A DNA stretch of 64,000 bases from Peptacetobacter sp. (GCF_029264495.1 NZ_JARIBH010000076.1:16822-80821), one strand, 5' to 3'. Counted from the stretch's first letter, positions 36,378 through 45,571 are shown. Translations and numbers: made by a program. Notes: a model not told the origin generated them from the letters alone.

Positions 36378-38003
36378 TTATTCTATATATGTTCCATTTG
36401 CTTTTTCTCTATTTTTTATAAATGCTAATACTCCTATTACTGATAGAAGACCTAGTCCTAAAGATATATATACATTTTTTGTAAATCCAGCTATTATATA
36501 TGTTATAAAAGATATAATAGCTACTATTGAGGCATATGGTATCTGTGTTGAAACGTGATTTACATGGTCGCTTTGTGATCCTGCTGATGCCATTATTGTT
36601 GTATCAGAAATTGGTGAACAGTGATCTCCACATACAGCACCTGCCATACAAGCTGATATAGATATTATCATCATTTCATGATTATTTGCAAAAACTCCAA
36701 CAACTATTGGTATAAGTATTCCGAAAGTACCCCAAGATGTTCCAGTTGCAAATGCTAAAAAACAACCTACTATAAATATAACTGCTGGTAGGAAATTCAT
36801 TAATGATTTTGCATTTCCTTTCATTATAGCTTCTACAAATGGTGCTGCCCCTAAGCTATCAGTCATAGCTTTTAAAGTCCACGCAAATGTTAATATCATT
36901 ATTGCTGGTACCATAGATTTAAATCCTTCAGGTATACAATCCATACATTCTTTAAATGTTAAAACTTTTCTAGAAACATAAAGTATTATTGTAACAACTA
37001 ATGCAAAGAAACTTCCTAATGCTAAGCCAACAGAGGCATCTGCTTTTGAAAATGCTGTTACTATGTTAACACCACTAAAATATCCACCTGTATATACCAT
37101 ACCTATGACACAAAATACTATAAGAGATGCTATTGGAACTATTAAATCTATAACATGTCCATTATTATTTTCTTTTATTTCTTCATTATAAGCGTATGGT
37201 CTAGCTCCTGTAGTAAATAAATCACCTTTTTTTGCATTATCTTCATGAACTTTCATAGGTCCAAAATCTACTTTTAAAAGAACTATTCCTAACATCATTA
37301 TAATAGTAAATAATGCATAGAAATTGTATGGTATAGCTTGAACAAATATTGATAAACCATCTTCTCCTGGTACAAATCCTGTTACTGCCGCAGCCCATGA
37401 TGATATAGGTGCTATTATACAAATTGGTGCAGCTGTTGAATCTATTAAATATGCTAATTTCGCTCTAGATACATTGTGTTTATCAGTTATCGGTCTCATA
37501 ACACTTCCTACTGTTAGACAGTTGAAATAATCATCTATAAATATCAAACATCCTAATATTATTGTTGTTATCTGAGCTCCTACTCTTGTTTTTATATGTT
37601 TACTTGCCCATCTTCCAAATGCAGCAGATCCACCTGCTCTATTCATTAAACTTACCATAGCTCCTAATATGACTAAGAATATTAATATCCCTACATTATA
37701 AGGATTAGATAAAACTTTTATTATTCCGTCATTTAATACATGAGTTAATGTTTTCTCTACATTACCTCCACCATAGAATATACCACCTACTAAAATACCT
37801 ACAAACAATGAACTATATACTTCTTTTGTTATAAGTGCTAATGATATAGCTACTACTGGTGGAACTAGTGCCCATGCTGTTGCATATAAACTTGGTACAT
37901 ATTCACTTGTTGTATTCCCTTCTGCAAATACTACCACTGTCATTGTCATTATAATCATTATGCATATCGATAAAATGCTAAATAATCTTTTAAAATTCCT
38001 CAT
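36378..38003 (-). CDS. NhaC-family Na+/H+ antiporter-type carrier, predicted lysine transporter
   Basis: 541 residues, 12 or more membrane helices, beginning with a signal-like hydrophobic stretch. NhaC/TC 2.A.35 signatures: FIDDYFNCLTVGSVMRPITDKHNVSRAKLAYLIDSTAAPICIIAPISSWAA and a second-half counterpart FATGTSWGTFGILIPIVVGVF...CMAGAVCGDHCSPISDTTIMASAGSQSDHVNHVSTQIPYA. Members under lysine riboswitches are considered lysine importers, and this one has such a leader. AGGGAGGAAAGTAGAAA precedes the ATG. Confidence 0.9.
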   Translation of the reverse strand: MRNFKRLFSILSICIMIIMTMTVVVFAEGNTTSEYVPSLYATAWALVPPVVAISLALITKEVYSSLFVGILVGGIFYGGGNVEKTLTHVLNDGIIKVLSNPYNVGILIFLVILGAMVSLMNRAGGSAAFGRWASKHIKTRVGAQITTIILGCLIFIDDYFNCLTVGSVMRPITDKHNVSRAKLAYLIDSTAAPICIIAPISSWAAAVTGFVPGEDGLSIFVQAIPYNFYALFTIIMMLGIVLLKVDFGPMKVHEDNAKKGDLFTTGARPYAYNEEIKENNNGHVIDLIVPIASLIVFCVIGMVYTGGYFSGVNIVTAFSKADASVGLALGSFFALVVTIILYVSRKVLTFKECMDCIPEGFKSMVPAIMILTFAWTLKAMTDSLGAAPFVEAIMKGNAKSLMNFLPAVIFIVGCFLAFATGTSWGTFGILIPIVVGVFANNHEMMIISISACMAGAVCGDHCSPISDTTIMASAGSQSDHVNHVSTQIPYASIVAIISFITYIIAGFTKNVYISLGLGLLSVIGVLAFIKNREKANGTYIE

Positions 38004-38031
38004 TTTCTACTTTCCTCCCTTTTTAAATAAT

Positions 38032-38076
38032 AAAAAAACCATAAATGATATATCACAAAGAATATAGCATTTATGG
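38032..38076 (-). terminator. Attenuator terminator of lysine riboswitch leader
   Basis: CCATAAATG/CATTTATGG stem followed by TTTTTTTATT on the minus strand, between the lysine aptamer and the carrier gene. Confidence 0.85.
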
Positions 38077-38112
38077 CTGTATTTTACTAAATAAAAAAAG
38101 AATCTATTTTTA

Positions 38113-38276
38113 TAACCAAGATAGCGCTCCACTCATTGTGACAGTGCATCGCATATTTTACGATGCCCCAGAACAGACTTTGGTGCAAAATCTGAACTTC
38201 GGCGACATTTCCTTTCAATACTAACAGCTGCCCTGCTATAGTTAGTACATACTAATAAATATCGCGCCTCTATCAT
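38113..38276 (-). ncRNA. Lysine riboswitch (L box)
   Basis: On the minus strand the conserved blocks follow in order: AGAGGCGCGA, AGGGCAGC, GAAAGG, GTCGCCGAAG, CTGGGGC, GTCACAATGAGTGGAGCGCTATCTTGG. The five-helix arrangement with the GCCGAAG and GGAGCGCTATCT motifs identifies the L box. The aptamer sits directly upstream of the attenuator. Confidence 0.95.
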
Positions 38277-38304
38277 TTTACGATAATATTAAGTTTATGC
38301 AATT

Positions 38305-38333
38305 ACTTTATCATTTTAATTTTATACTGTCAA
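38305..38333 (-). promoter_or_regulatory. Promoter of lysine riboswitch leader, inside pfkB 3' end
   Basis: TTGACA, 17 bp, TAAAGT on the minus strand. The -35 box and spacer overlap the last codons and stop of the upstream kinase gene, so the carrier is separately transcribed. Confidence 0.65.
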
Positions 38334-39240
38334 TAGAAAAATATAAATTTTCTATCATTTCTTTTGACGATGGTTTTGTTCCTATTGTCATTACAGCACC
38401 TACAGACATTGCAGTTGCTAGTTTAGCTGTCTTTTCAAAATTTAATTTATTACCTATACCATAAATTAATCCTGCCATAAGTGCATCTCCTGCACCAACA
38501 GTAGAATGTGTCTTAACTTTTGGAGATATACATAAATATGTATCTTCTTTTGTAGTGAACATCGCTCCTTTTTCTGCCATAGAAACTACAACATATTTAA
38601 TTCCCTTTTTTATAAATTCATTCGAAATTTCTAAAATTTCTTTTTCTGAAATATCGTCTTTTTTATATACTTTTTTTAATTCTTTTAATTTTATTTTTAA
38701 TATTTCTGGTTTTTCCATTAATACATCATCTAAAATTTCTCCTGAAGAATCTATCGCAACCTTAGCCCCTCTTTCATGAGCTAGATTTATTATTTTTTTG
38801 AATAAATCAGATTCTATTCCTTGAGATATTTTACCAGATAACACAAATAATGTATCTTCTGTTGCATAACTATCTATTTTTATCATCATTTCATTTATCC
38901 GATCTAATGATATTTCAGGACCTATACCATTTAATTCTGTAATATTTCCATTTTTTTCAATTATTTTTGTATTTATTCTTGTTTCTCCATATATATAGGT
39001 AAAATCATTTTTAATTTGTAAATTATTTATCATATCTTTAAAAATATTTCCTATTCTTCCACCTATAAATCCAAGAATTACAGGATTTTCTGATAATACT
39101 TTTAAATTTTTAGCTACATTTATTCCTTTTCCACCTGCATCTATTTCCATATGTTCCACTCTATTAATTCCAGTATATTTATAATTATTTATATCTATAG
39201 TTTGGTCAATTGCAGGATTAAAAGATATTGTTATAATCAT
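38311..39240 (-). CDS. 1-phosphofructokinase/tagatose-6-phosphate kinase-type PfkB kinase
   Basis: About 309 residues of the hexose-phosphate PfkB (1-PFK) type. N-terminal SFNPAIDQTIDINNYKYTGINRVEHMEIDAGGKGINVAKNLK (family signature 1) and catalytic THSTVGAGDALMAGLIYGIG (signature 2, GAGD base). Where most 1-PFK proteins have xIKPNxxEL, this one has LKIKLKELKKV, an unusual change. No PTS genes are adjacent, so the exact substrate is uncertain. GAAGGAGAAAAAT precedes ATG at 39240. Confidence 0.85.
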   Translation of the reverse strand: MIITISFNPAIDQTIDINNYKYTGINRVEHMEIDAGGKGINVAKNLKVLSENPVILGFIGGRIGNIFKDMINNLQIKNDFTYIYGETRINTKIIEKNGNITELNGIGPEISLDRINEMMIKIDSYATEDTLFVLSGKISQGIESDLFKKIINLAHERGAKVAIDSSGEILDDVLMEKPEILKIKLKELKKVYKKDDISEKEILEISNEFIKKGIKYVVVSMAEKGAMFTTKEDTYLCISPKVKTHSTVGAGDALMAGLIYGIGNKLNFEKTAKLATAMSVGAVMTIGTKPSSKEMIENLYFSIDSIKLK

Positions 39241-39356
39241 ATTTTTCTCCTTCATAACTTATTTCTATTAAGTATAAGTATAACATATTTTTACAAAATA
39301 AAAAATTTTAAAATAATTATAATAGCATAAATTCTTTGTAGTATAAATTCTTTTAA

Positions 39357-39391
39357 AAAAATAATAGAGAAAATAATTTTCCTCTATTATT
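39357..39391 (-). terminator. Intrinsic terminator of MATE transporter gene
   Basis: AATAATAGAGG/CTCTATTATT stem with T run on the minus strand, starting about 7 bp after the stop at 39398. Confidence 0.8.
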
Positions 39392-39397
39392 TTAAAT

Positions 39398-40774
39398 TTA
39401 TTTTATAGATAACGGTTTAGCCTTTATAATATATCCTATCATTAATATTGCTCCAATTAACCATGATATTGGATAAAGTATATAAACGTTGTCTATTCTT
39501 GTCATAGGTATAACATATAAAATACAAATTACTCTAAATAAACATAATGATACTAAAAGAACTATCATTGGTGGAATTGACTTTCCTACACCTCTTACTG
39601 TTCCTGCAAGAGAATGTAGTATAGCTAACAGTACATAGAATGGGCAGAAATATTTCATAGCTACAACACCTGCTTTTATAACTTCTGTGTCTTGACTAAA
39701 CATGTGTATAACATCACTTGGATTTTTTAGTAAAACAGCTCCTATTACTACTGTATATACTATACTCATAATTAAAGTTATCCACATACCTTTTTTTACT
39801 CTATCCATCTTGCCTGCTCCATAGTTTTGCCCTGTAAATGTAGTACTTGCCATACTAAAACTTAATACAGGTAAAATATTAAATCCATCTACCTTTAAAT
39901 ATGCTCCAAATCCTGCCATTGCTACTGGTCCAAATATATTTACACTAGATTGTATTAATACATTAGAAAGTGATACCACCATATTTTGTATTCCCCGTGG
40001 TAACCCTATTTTAATTAATTTTATTGCCATATCTTTATGAATTTTAATTTTAGAAATAATTACTTTGTAATCCTCTGAAACTCTTATCAAATATAATAGT
40101 GTTATTAGACATGCTATTGCTTGACTTATATTTGTTGCAATTGCTGCTCCTGAAACTCCAAGTTTTAATGTTTTTATAAATAATAAATCAAATAAAATAT
40201 TTATTCCAGAAGCTATTCCTAAATATAATAATGATCTCTTTGAGTTTCCTACCGAATTTAAAATACCTGCCTCCATATTATAAATAACATTAAAAATTAA
40301 TCCTATTGAGTATAGTCTTAGATATTTTACTGATTCAACCATAACTTCATTAGGAGTATGCATTAATTTTAATAATTGTGGTGTGAAAATAAATCCTAAT
40401 ATAGATAATATTGCACCTAGTACAATAGAAATTGATATCGATGTATGAACTGATAATTGAATATCTCTCTTATTTTTTGATCCTATTGCTTGTGAAACTA
40501 TTACTCCTGATCCAACAGATATACCTTGACTAAATGCAATTAATAAATATATTATTGATGAACTTGATCCGACTGCTGCCAAAGCATTACTTCCTACATA
40601 ATTCCCAACTATTATAGAATCTACTGTATTGTACATCTGCTGTAATAAATTACCCAATATAAGCGGTATAGAAAATATTAAAATTGTCTTAAAAATACTA
40701 CCTTCTGTCATTGTATTTTTAGATAATTTACAGGTCTCTTCATCGCATAAATTTTCTTTTTTGTTTAACTCCAT
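39398..40774 (-). CDS. MATE family multidrug efflux transporter
   Basis: 458 residues, 12 hydrophobic helices. MATE hallmarks: IFSIPLILGNLLQQMYNTVDSIIVGNYVGSNALAAVGSSSSI and FSQGISVGSGVIVSQAIGSKNKRDIQLSV, ending with a long cytosolic start MELNKKENLCDEETCKLSKNTMTEGS. Na+/H+-driven drug or metabolite export. GGAGGTTAAA precedes the ATG. Confidence 0.93.
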   Translation of the reverse strand: MELNKKENLCDEETCKLSKNTMTEGSIFKTILIFSIPLILGNLLQQMYNTVDSIIVGNYVGSNALAAVGSSSSIIYLLIAFSQGISVGSGVIVSQAIGSKNKRDIQLSVHTSISISIVLGAILSILGFIFTPQLLKLMHTPNEVMVESVKYLRLYSIGLIFNVIYNMEAGILNSVGNSKRSLLYLGIASGINILFDLLFIKTLKLGVSGAAIATNISQAIACLITLLYLIRVSEDYKVIISKIKIHKDMAIKLIKIGLPRGIQNMVVSLSNVLIQSSVNIFGPVAMAGFGAYLKVDGFNILPVLSFSMASTTFTGQNYGAGKMDRVKKGMWITLIMSIVYTVVIGAVLLKNPSDVIHMFSQDTEVIKAGVVAMKYFCPFYVLLAILHSLAGTVRGVGKSIPPMIVLLVSLCLFRVICILYVIPMTRIDNVYILYPISWLIGAILMIGYIIKAKPLSIK

Positions 40775-40855
40775 TTTAACCTCCTTAATATATTTTTACT
40801 AATCTTTATTTGTTATTGAAATATAAATTTTTCAATATATTTAACCAAAACATAT

Positions 40856-41593
40856 TTACTTAAAGTATTTTTTTATAATTTTACACCCTTTATTATAAAT
40901 TGAGAGTCTATGTTTTTTCCCTATATCTAAAAAATATCCTTCTCCATTATTTTTATTTACAATAACAAAAACTGTATTTTCTTTAATATAAGGATTTAAT
41001 ACATTCTCATAAACAATGAATTTTTTAGCTAAATTTTTTGTTTCATTTATAGAGTCGACATCTATATTATCTAAATATATAAATAAACATAAACAAAATG
41101 TCTTATTCTTTTCTATTTCATTAAATAATTCACTTTCTCTATTTACACAACTATTTATTCTTTTACTATCTACTAATCTAAAATAATATGTTATAGAATC
41201 TCTCATAAGATTGAATTTTTTCTTTTTATAATACATACCATCTTTTTTAAATTTGTTGCTATATAGCACTTTTTCAACATCTGATTTATTTACATTGTTT
41301 AATTTGTATAATTCTTTTCCTTTATACTCATTTTCCAATCTCAAAACTTCAAATTCTAATACTCTTTTATATGATTTAATACAAAAAATTAACCCAACGA
41401 TTAAACAGAGCAATGCCATTATTACTAATAAAAATAACAAATTTTTTGTTAATTTATTTTGTAAAATTGCAACTGATAATATAAAAATAAATGATAGTAT
41501 TTCTAGGAATAATCCTATAAACAAGATTTTTACTCCTTTTTTTATTTCAATATCGGATTCTTTATATGTATTTAAAAAATTATTATTTTTCAT
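40856..41593 (-). CDS. Hypothetical protein with two membrane helices
   Basis: About 245 residues. Two adjacent helices near the start (GVKILFIGLFLEILSFIFILSVAIL and LLFLLVIMALLCLIVGLIFCI), then a soluble C-terminal domain of about 170 residues. No family recognised. It may be a pilin-like or sensor-like membrane protein, but nothing in the sequence tells. Start uncertain: ATG at 41593 follows GAAGGTCGAAATATAT; the longer track start has no better site. A long unexplained AT-rich gap lies upstream. Confidence 0.6.
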   Translation of the reverse strand: MKNNNFLNTYKESDIEIKKGVKILFIGLFLEILSFIFILSVAILQNKLTKNLLFLLVIMALLCLIVGLIFCIKSYKRVLEFEVLRLENEYKGKELYKLNNVNKSDVEKVLYSNKFKKDGMYYKKKKFNLMRDSITYYFRLVDSKRINSCVNRESELFNEIEKNKTFCLCLFIYLDNIDVDSINETKNLAKKFIVYENVLNPYIKENTVFVIVNKNNGEGYFLDIGKKHRLSIYNKGCKIIKKYFK

Positions 41594-41644
41594 ATATATT
41601 TCGACCTTCTTTTTGTCAGATTTTAAAACATAAAAAATTACCAT

Positions 41645-41998
41645 TTTTTAATATATCATATTATTAATATTTTTAAAATACAGCTTCATTATATTTAAAA
41701 TTTTTTATGCTGTTGTAGAAAAAATTTTATAAATATCTATTTTTAAAATATATAAATTCATTTTTTTCAATAAATTACTTCATATATCAAAAGAAGATAA
41801 GTACATAAAATTTAAATTTTAAATATATTTATGTATATTTTGTTAAATTTATAAATAAAATAATGACGATATCCTTAAAACAATATATAATAGACTTATA
41901 AATAAATTATAAGTATTATTTCTATAAAATAAAAAATCCATATAATTTATTTATGTAAAATTGTATTTGTTTTGAATTTTATTCTGGAGGATTGTAAA
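41645..41998. other. AT-rich intergenic region upstream of DUF1877 gene
   Basis: About 350 bp with no convincing ORF. It contains the ribosome site CTGGAGGATTGTAAA at its right edge; I see no other structured signal. Confidence 0.5.
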
Positions 41999-42520
41999 AT
42001 GGGACTAATTGCAAATTATCAAGAAATTGAGACAAACGAACTTGATGAAATTATTGAAAGTATTGAATCTGAAGAAAATATTGATTTATCTACTAAAATA
42101 GACTTTTTATCTGAAAGTAGCACTCTAAATCAATATAATATGGATAAAATGTGGGACTCTCTAAATTTTCTCATTTCAGGAGAACGTTTCGAAGATTTAA
42201 CTTTTAAAAATTTAATATCTGATGCTGTATTTGGAAGTTGTCAATTTCCTGAAAATATATCTGATCAGTATCTTTCATTTGTAGCACCAGATACTGTTTG
42301 TGATATAGCAGATGAATTAAATGAAATAGATATAGACTCATATTTAGAAAAGTTTAATATGAATGAATTTGCTAAGAATAATATTTATCCTGAAATTTGG
42401 GAATATACTGATGAAAAAGATTTTATAAAATGTGATTTAAAAAAATGCTTTGAAGGATTAAAAGATTTTTATACTGAAATTGCTAAAAATGGAAATAGTG
42501 TTCTAGTTTCTATTGGTTAA
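41999..42520 (+). CDS. DUF1877 (YfbM-like) family protein
   Basis: About 173 residues, acidic. Begins MGLIANYQEIETNELDEIIESI and has MDKMWDSLNFLISG, which match the DUF1877 pattern (start MGMIGNY-like, then dKaWxxLhfLLtG), and a C-terminal IYPEIWEYTDEKDF. Soluble protein of unknown function. The track's upstream start is rejected; GGAGGATTGTAAA precedes ATG at 41999. Terminator follows, shared with the convergent UDG gene. Confidence 0.8.
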   Translation: MGLIANYQEIETNELDEIIESIESEENIDLSTKIDFLSESSTLNQYNMDKMWDSLNFLISGERFEDLTFKNLISDAVFGSCQFPENISDQYLSFVAPDTVCDIADELNEIDIDSYLEKFNMNEFAKNNIYPEIWEYTDEKDFIKCDLKKCFEGLKDFYTEIAKNGNSVLVSIG

Positions 42521-42558
42521 ATTTTATGTAATTATTTTAAATTGTTATAGATTATAGA

Positions 42559-42594
42559 AAAAAGGAGATTGAATGATTACAATCTCCTTTTTTC
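42559..42594. terminator. Bidirectional terminator
   Basis: AAAAGGAGATTG/CAATCTCCTTTTTT between the DUF1877 and UDG genes. Confidence 0.92.
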
Positions 42595-42603
42595 TTATAT
42601 TTT

Positions 42604-43170
42604 TTATTTTTTAATTATATCTAGTTCGTCTATTTTTTTCTTTAATTCTTTTAAATCTTCAAAGGCTATTTTTTTCTTTGATTCATCTCTTAATAATGCT
42701 GATGGGTGATATGTTGCCATCATCCAACAATTTTTTTTCTTATACCAAGTACCATGTTCTTTGGTTATCCTGAACCTAGAATCTATAATTGATTGAGCTG
42801 CTATCCTTCCCAAACATAATATAATTTGTGGTTTTATAAGTGCAAATTGATATCTAAGATATTCTATACAGCAATTTTTCTCATCAGTCTCTGGATCTCT
42901 ATTCCCTGGAGGTCTGCATTTTACAACATTAGCTATATATACATCCTCTCTTGATAAACCAATACAGTCTAACATTTTGTCTAAAAGTTGTCCTGCTGGC
43001 CCAACAAAAGGTATACCAGATAAATCCTCTTTCTCTCCAGGACCTTCTCCTATTAATAGAATTTTTGCTTTTTTATTTCCATCTCCTACAACAACATTTG
43101 TCCTTGTTTCAGCAAGTCTACACCTATTACATGTTTGGCAAGCACACTCAAGTACTTCCCATGAAAACAT
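42604..43170 (-). CDS. Type 4 uracil-DNA glycosylase
   Basis: About 188 residues. Iron-sulfur cluster Cys pair CQTCNRC near the start and CRPPGNRDPETDEKNCC further on, plus the active-site motifs LLIGEGPGEKEDLSGIPFVGPAGQLLD (GEGPG in place of the family-1 motif) and YHPSALLRD. Excises uracil from DNA. GTG in the track overlaps AGGTGATAAAT; ATG at 43170 (MFSWEVLECACQ) chosen. Follows the Cys/His-tail gene by 21 bp, probably in one transcript. Confidence 0.93.
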   Translation of the reverse strand: MFSWEVLECACQTCNRCRLAETRTNVVVGDGNKKAKILLIGEGPGEKEDLSGIPFVGPAGQLLDKMLDCIGLSREDVYIANVVKCRPPGNRDPETDEKNCCIEYLRYQFALIKPQIILCLGRIAAQSIIDSRFRITKEHGTWYKKKNCWMMATYHPSALLRDESKKKIAFEDLKELKKKIDELDIIKK

Positions 43171-43191
43171 ATTTATCACCTAACTTAATTT

Positions 43192-43686
43192 TTATTTATG
43201 GTCATGGCATCCACATTTACAATTTTCTTCGTGATCATGGCATCCACAATCACAATCTTCTCCATGTTCTGCTTCATGTAATTTTGCTTCTTCTTCCATT
43301 TCTTTAAATTCTTTTACCATTGTATCGTATTCAGGTAAATCTTTTTCTTCGTTTTCTTCACCTCTCCAATCAGCGTACATCATCTGATCTCCATTAGTTA
43401 AAACAACTCTTCCTGATAAAGTAACATCATCTATTTCTTCTAATCTTTCTATGTGTTTTTCTAATGCTTCGCCTTCCATTGGAGTATCTTCATCTAAACA
43501 TTGTATAACCATTACTGGTGCATAATACCCTTCATCATCCATTACATTAACTAATACGTCTATTTCACCTTCCATACCTTCTGCAAATTCAGATAATGAT
43601 ACGTTTGTATCTATCATATCTAGTGGTACATATAAATTTTCTGTTAAGTATTTTATTACTCTATCCTGAACTAATTCTTTTGACAT
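43192..43686 (-). CDS. HsdR_N-like domain protein with Cys/His-rich tail
   Basis: About 164 residues. The first 110 residues (VIKYLTENLYVPLDMIDTNVSLSEFAEGMEGEIDVLVNVMDDEGYYAPVMVIQCLDED) resemble the small HsdR_N/PD-(D/E)XK-like fold seen in stand-alone proteins; I see only part of the catalytic signature. The last 30 residues contain two CxCGCHDH units (DCDCGCHDHEENCKCGCHDH), a likely zinc or nickel site. No family name is certain. GGAGGATTAAA precedes ATG at 43686. Precedes the UDG gene on the same strand. Confidence 0.65.
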   Translation of the reverse strand: MSKELVQDRVIKYLTENLYVPLDMIDTNVSLSEFAEGMEGEIDVLVNVMDDEGYYAPVMVIQCLDEDTPMEGEALEKHIERLEEIDDVTLSGRVVLTNGDQMMYADWRGEENEEKDLPEYDTMVKEFKEMEEEAKLHEAEHGEDCDCGCHDHEENCKCGCHDHK

Positions 43687-43965
43687 TTTAATCCTCCTAA
43701 TATTATTACTTCTAGTAATCATTTATTTTTATGTTTTCTTATATTATAATATTTTTTTTCTTTATTAACAATCTATCTATAATAAGTTAAATACTTTTTT
43801 ATAATAATTCTCATTTTTAAAATATATTACAAATATTTAATTTTTTATTTTACATAGATAACATTATTGTAATCGATTTATTTTTAAAAATAGTGTAATA
43901 TTAAATATATCAAATTTGCAATAATATTTATTGTAAATTTAATTTTTTATAAAAGGAGATTTAGT

Positions 43966-45553
43966 ATGAGTTTAAGAAAAAAGATAGCTTCATTGGCTAT
44001 ATGCTCTGTTTTAATTCTAGGAAGTTCAAATATTACATTTGCTGATGGCTCTAGAGTTGTAACAATAGGTGTTAATAATAGTCCTCAACAAAGAGCTACT
44101 ATTTTAAAATACTTTGGAGTAAATGAAAATGAAGCTGTAATACTAGAAGTAAATAATCAAGAAGAAAGAAAATATTTAGAAGGTTTTGCTACAGAAGCAC
44201 AAATCGGTAAAAAAACATATTCTTGTGCATATGTTGAGCCAACAAAAGCTGGTAGTGGTATAAATGTTAAAACAGCCAACCTTACATGGTTAACATCTTC
44301 AATGGTAGCATCTACTTTATCAACAGCAGGTCTTACTGATGCTGATGTTGTAGTTGCATCTACATTTCCAGTTAGTGGTACAGGAGTAACACTATAATAC
44401 ATATTATATAGCTCCGTATGTAAAGAAATTTGCATAGGACACAACTTTAATTGCAGGTAATCCCTAAAGCTCTACACCACAGTATATCTGAAAAGAATAT
44501 ATGATGGTACGAAAGTAGAAAAAACGTAGAGATAAATATATGGTTAAATCCTAAGTATTTTTTAAATGGGTGTTCATGCAGGGAATATCCTAAGTCTTTT
44601 GATATGGATATCCTTCAACGACTATCCCTGAAATGGGAGTACATCACAAGCTATTGGTGATGGAAACAAGTTGCCCCTAACGTATATGGCGAGGGTGAAG
44701 AAATAGTCTTCTCACGTTCTGAAAAGAAGTGGTTATTAGAGAAATCGAAATAACATTATAAGTGTAGCGACTTATAGTAAAATTTGTTATCCTAAATGGT
44801 TAACATATGGCTTTAACTGGTATAATGAAAGCATTTGAAGATTCAACAGGAAAACCTCTTGATGAAAAGAAAAAAGAATTAGCAACTGAAGAATTAATAA
44901 TAACAGGTGATTTAGGAGAAGATATTGGTGCTGATAAAGCCACTGGTGTTGTAAATGATATAAAAACAGAAATCATTAAAAACAATACTAGTGACACTAC
45001 TCAAATAGCTGATACAATAAACAATATAACTAATAATTATAATATTTCTTTAACACCTGAACAAAAACAGCAATTAGAAGATTTTATGTCAAAAATTGCA
45101 AAGCAAAACTATGATTATGATAAAATGAAAAATACTTTAGATGGCATAAAAGATACAGTTAATGACAAATTAAATGAACTTGGAGAAGCTCCTAAGGAAG
45201 GATTTTTCGCTTCTATAAAAAATTGGTTCTCTAATTTATTCGGTGGAGATAAAAATAAGGATTTAGGTATATTAGAACATACAGATGATAGTATTTTAGG
45301 CAATAATGCTATCATTGATGCTACTGATGAAAAAGCTATAAATTTACCTTCTAGTGATGAAGTTGAAGGTATTTTTGCCAAAATAAAACATTGGTTTACA
45401 AATTTATTTGGCAATAATTCTGATATGAATAATGATAATTCATCAAATTCTAATAATAATTCTGATGAAAATAATATTGATCAATCAGTAGAGTCATTAG
45501 AAGAAAATTCCACTACAGATACAAATGTTCAGCCTGATTCTTCACAAAATTAA
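43966..45553 (+). CDS. Exported DUF1002 (YpuA-like) protein split by group I intron
   Basis: Two ORFs read as one gene. ORF 1 (43966-44397) has a signal peptide ending near TFADG, and ...NQEERKYLEGFATEAQIGKKTYS...GSGINVKTANLTWLTSSMVASTLSTAGLTDADVVVASTFPVSGTG. ORF 2 (44807-45553) begins ALTGIMKAFEDSTGKPLDEKKKELATEELIITGDLGEDIG. In the DUF1002 family these are contiguous (VSGTaALTGixKAyE), so an intron separates them between about 44387 and 44810. The second half ends with two amphipathic repeats IKNWFSNLFG and IKHWFTNLFG and an Asn/Ser/Asp-rich tail. ORF 2 has no ribosome site of its own, so splicing is needed. Spliced length about 387 residues, longer than YpuA (about 290). Function of the family is unknown; exported. 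RBS AAAAGGAGATTTAGT precedes the first ATG. Confidence 0.82.
44388..44809 (+). ncRNA. Group I intron (ribozyme) in DUF1002 gene
   Basis: The core is recognisable: AATTGCAGGTAATCCC (Q-like, P4), TCCTAAGTC...GATATGGAT, TTCAACGACTA (R, P7 5' strand), and GAAGAAATAGTCTTC (S, P7 3' strand), as in the Tetrahymena and bacterial group I introns. P1 is supported by GGAGT at the exon end pairing with GCTCC in the intron, with a U-G wobble at 44387. A hairpin TATAAGT/ACTTATA lies near the 3' end. The 3' end is uncertain: TAACATATGG with the terminal G at 44809 or 44810. No homing endonuclease or transposase ORF fits inside. The exact junction does not resolve cleanly in frame (see findings). Confidence 0.82.
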
Positions 45554-45571
45554 TAGTAAGGAAATAAGTAT

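Noticed and set aside
42951-43307. Plus-strand ORF of 118 aa opposite the UDG and Cys/His-tail genes
   Set aside because: Antisense shadow, low-complexity His/Leu-rich sequence.
44157-44444. Minus-strand ORF across exon 1 and the intron start
   Set aside because: Shadow of the DUF1002 frame and intron sequence.
44388-44809. Cyclic di-GMP riboswitch fused to a group I ribozyme, as known in Clostridioides difficile
   Set aside because: No GEMM-type aptamer is seen upstream; the region before the intron is coding sequence of the DUF1002 exon.
44388-44809. Intact IStron with IS605 transposase
   Set aside because: The insert is about 420 nt and has no tnpA or tnpB ORF; only a stripped remnant remains possible.
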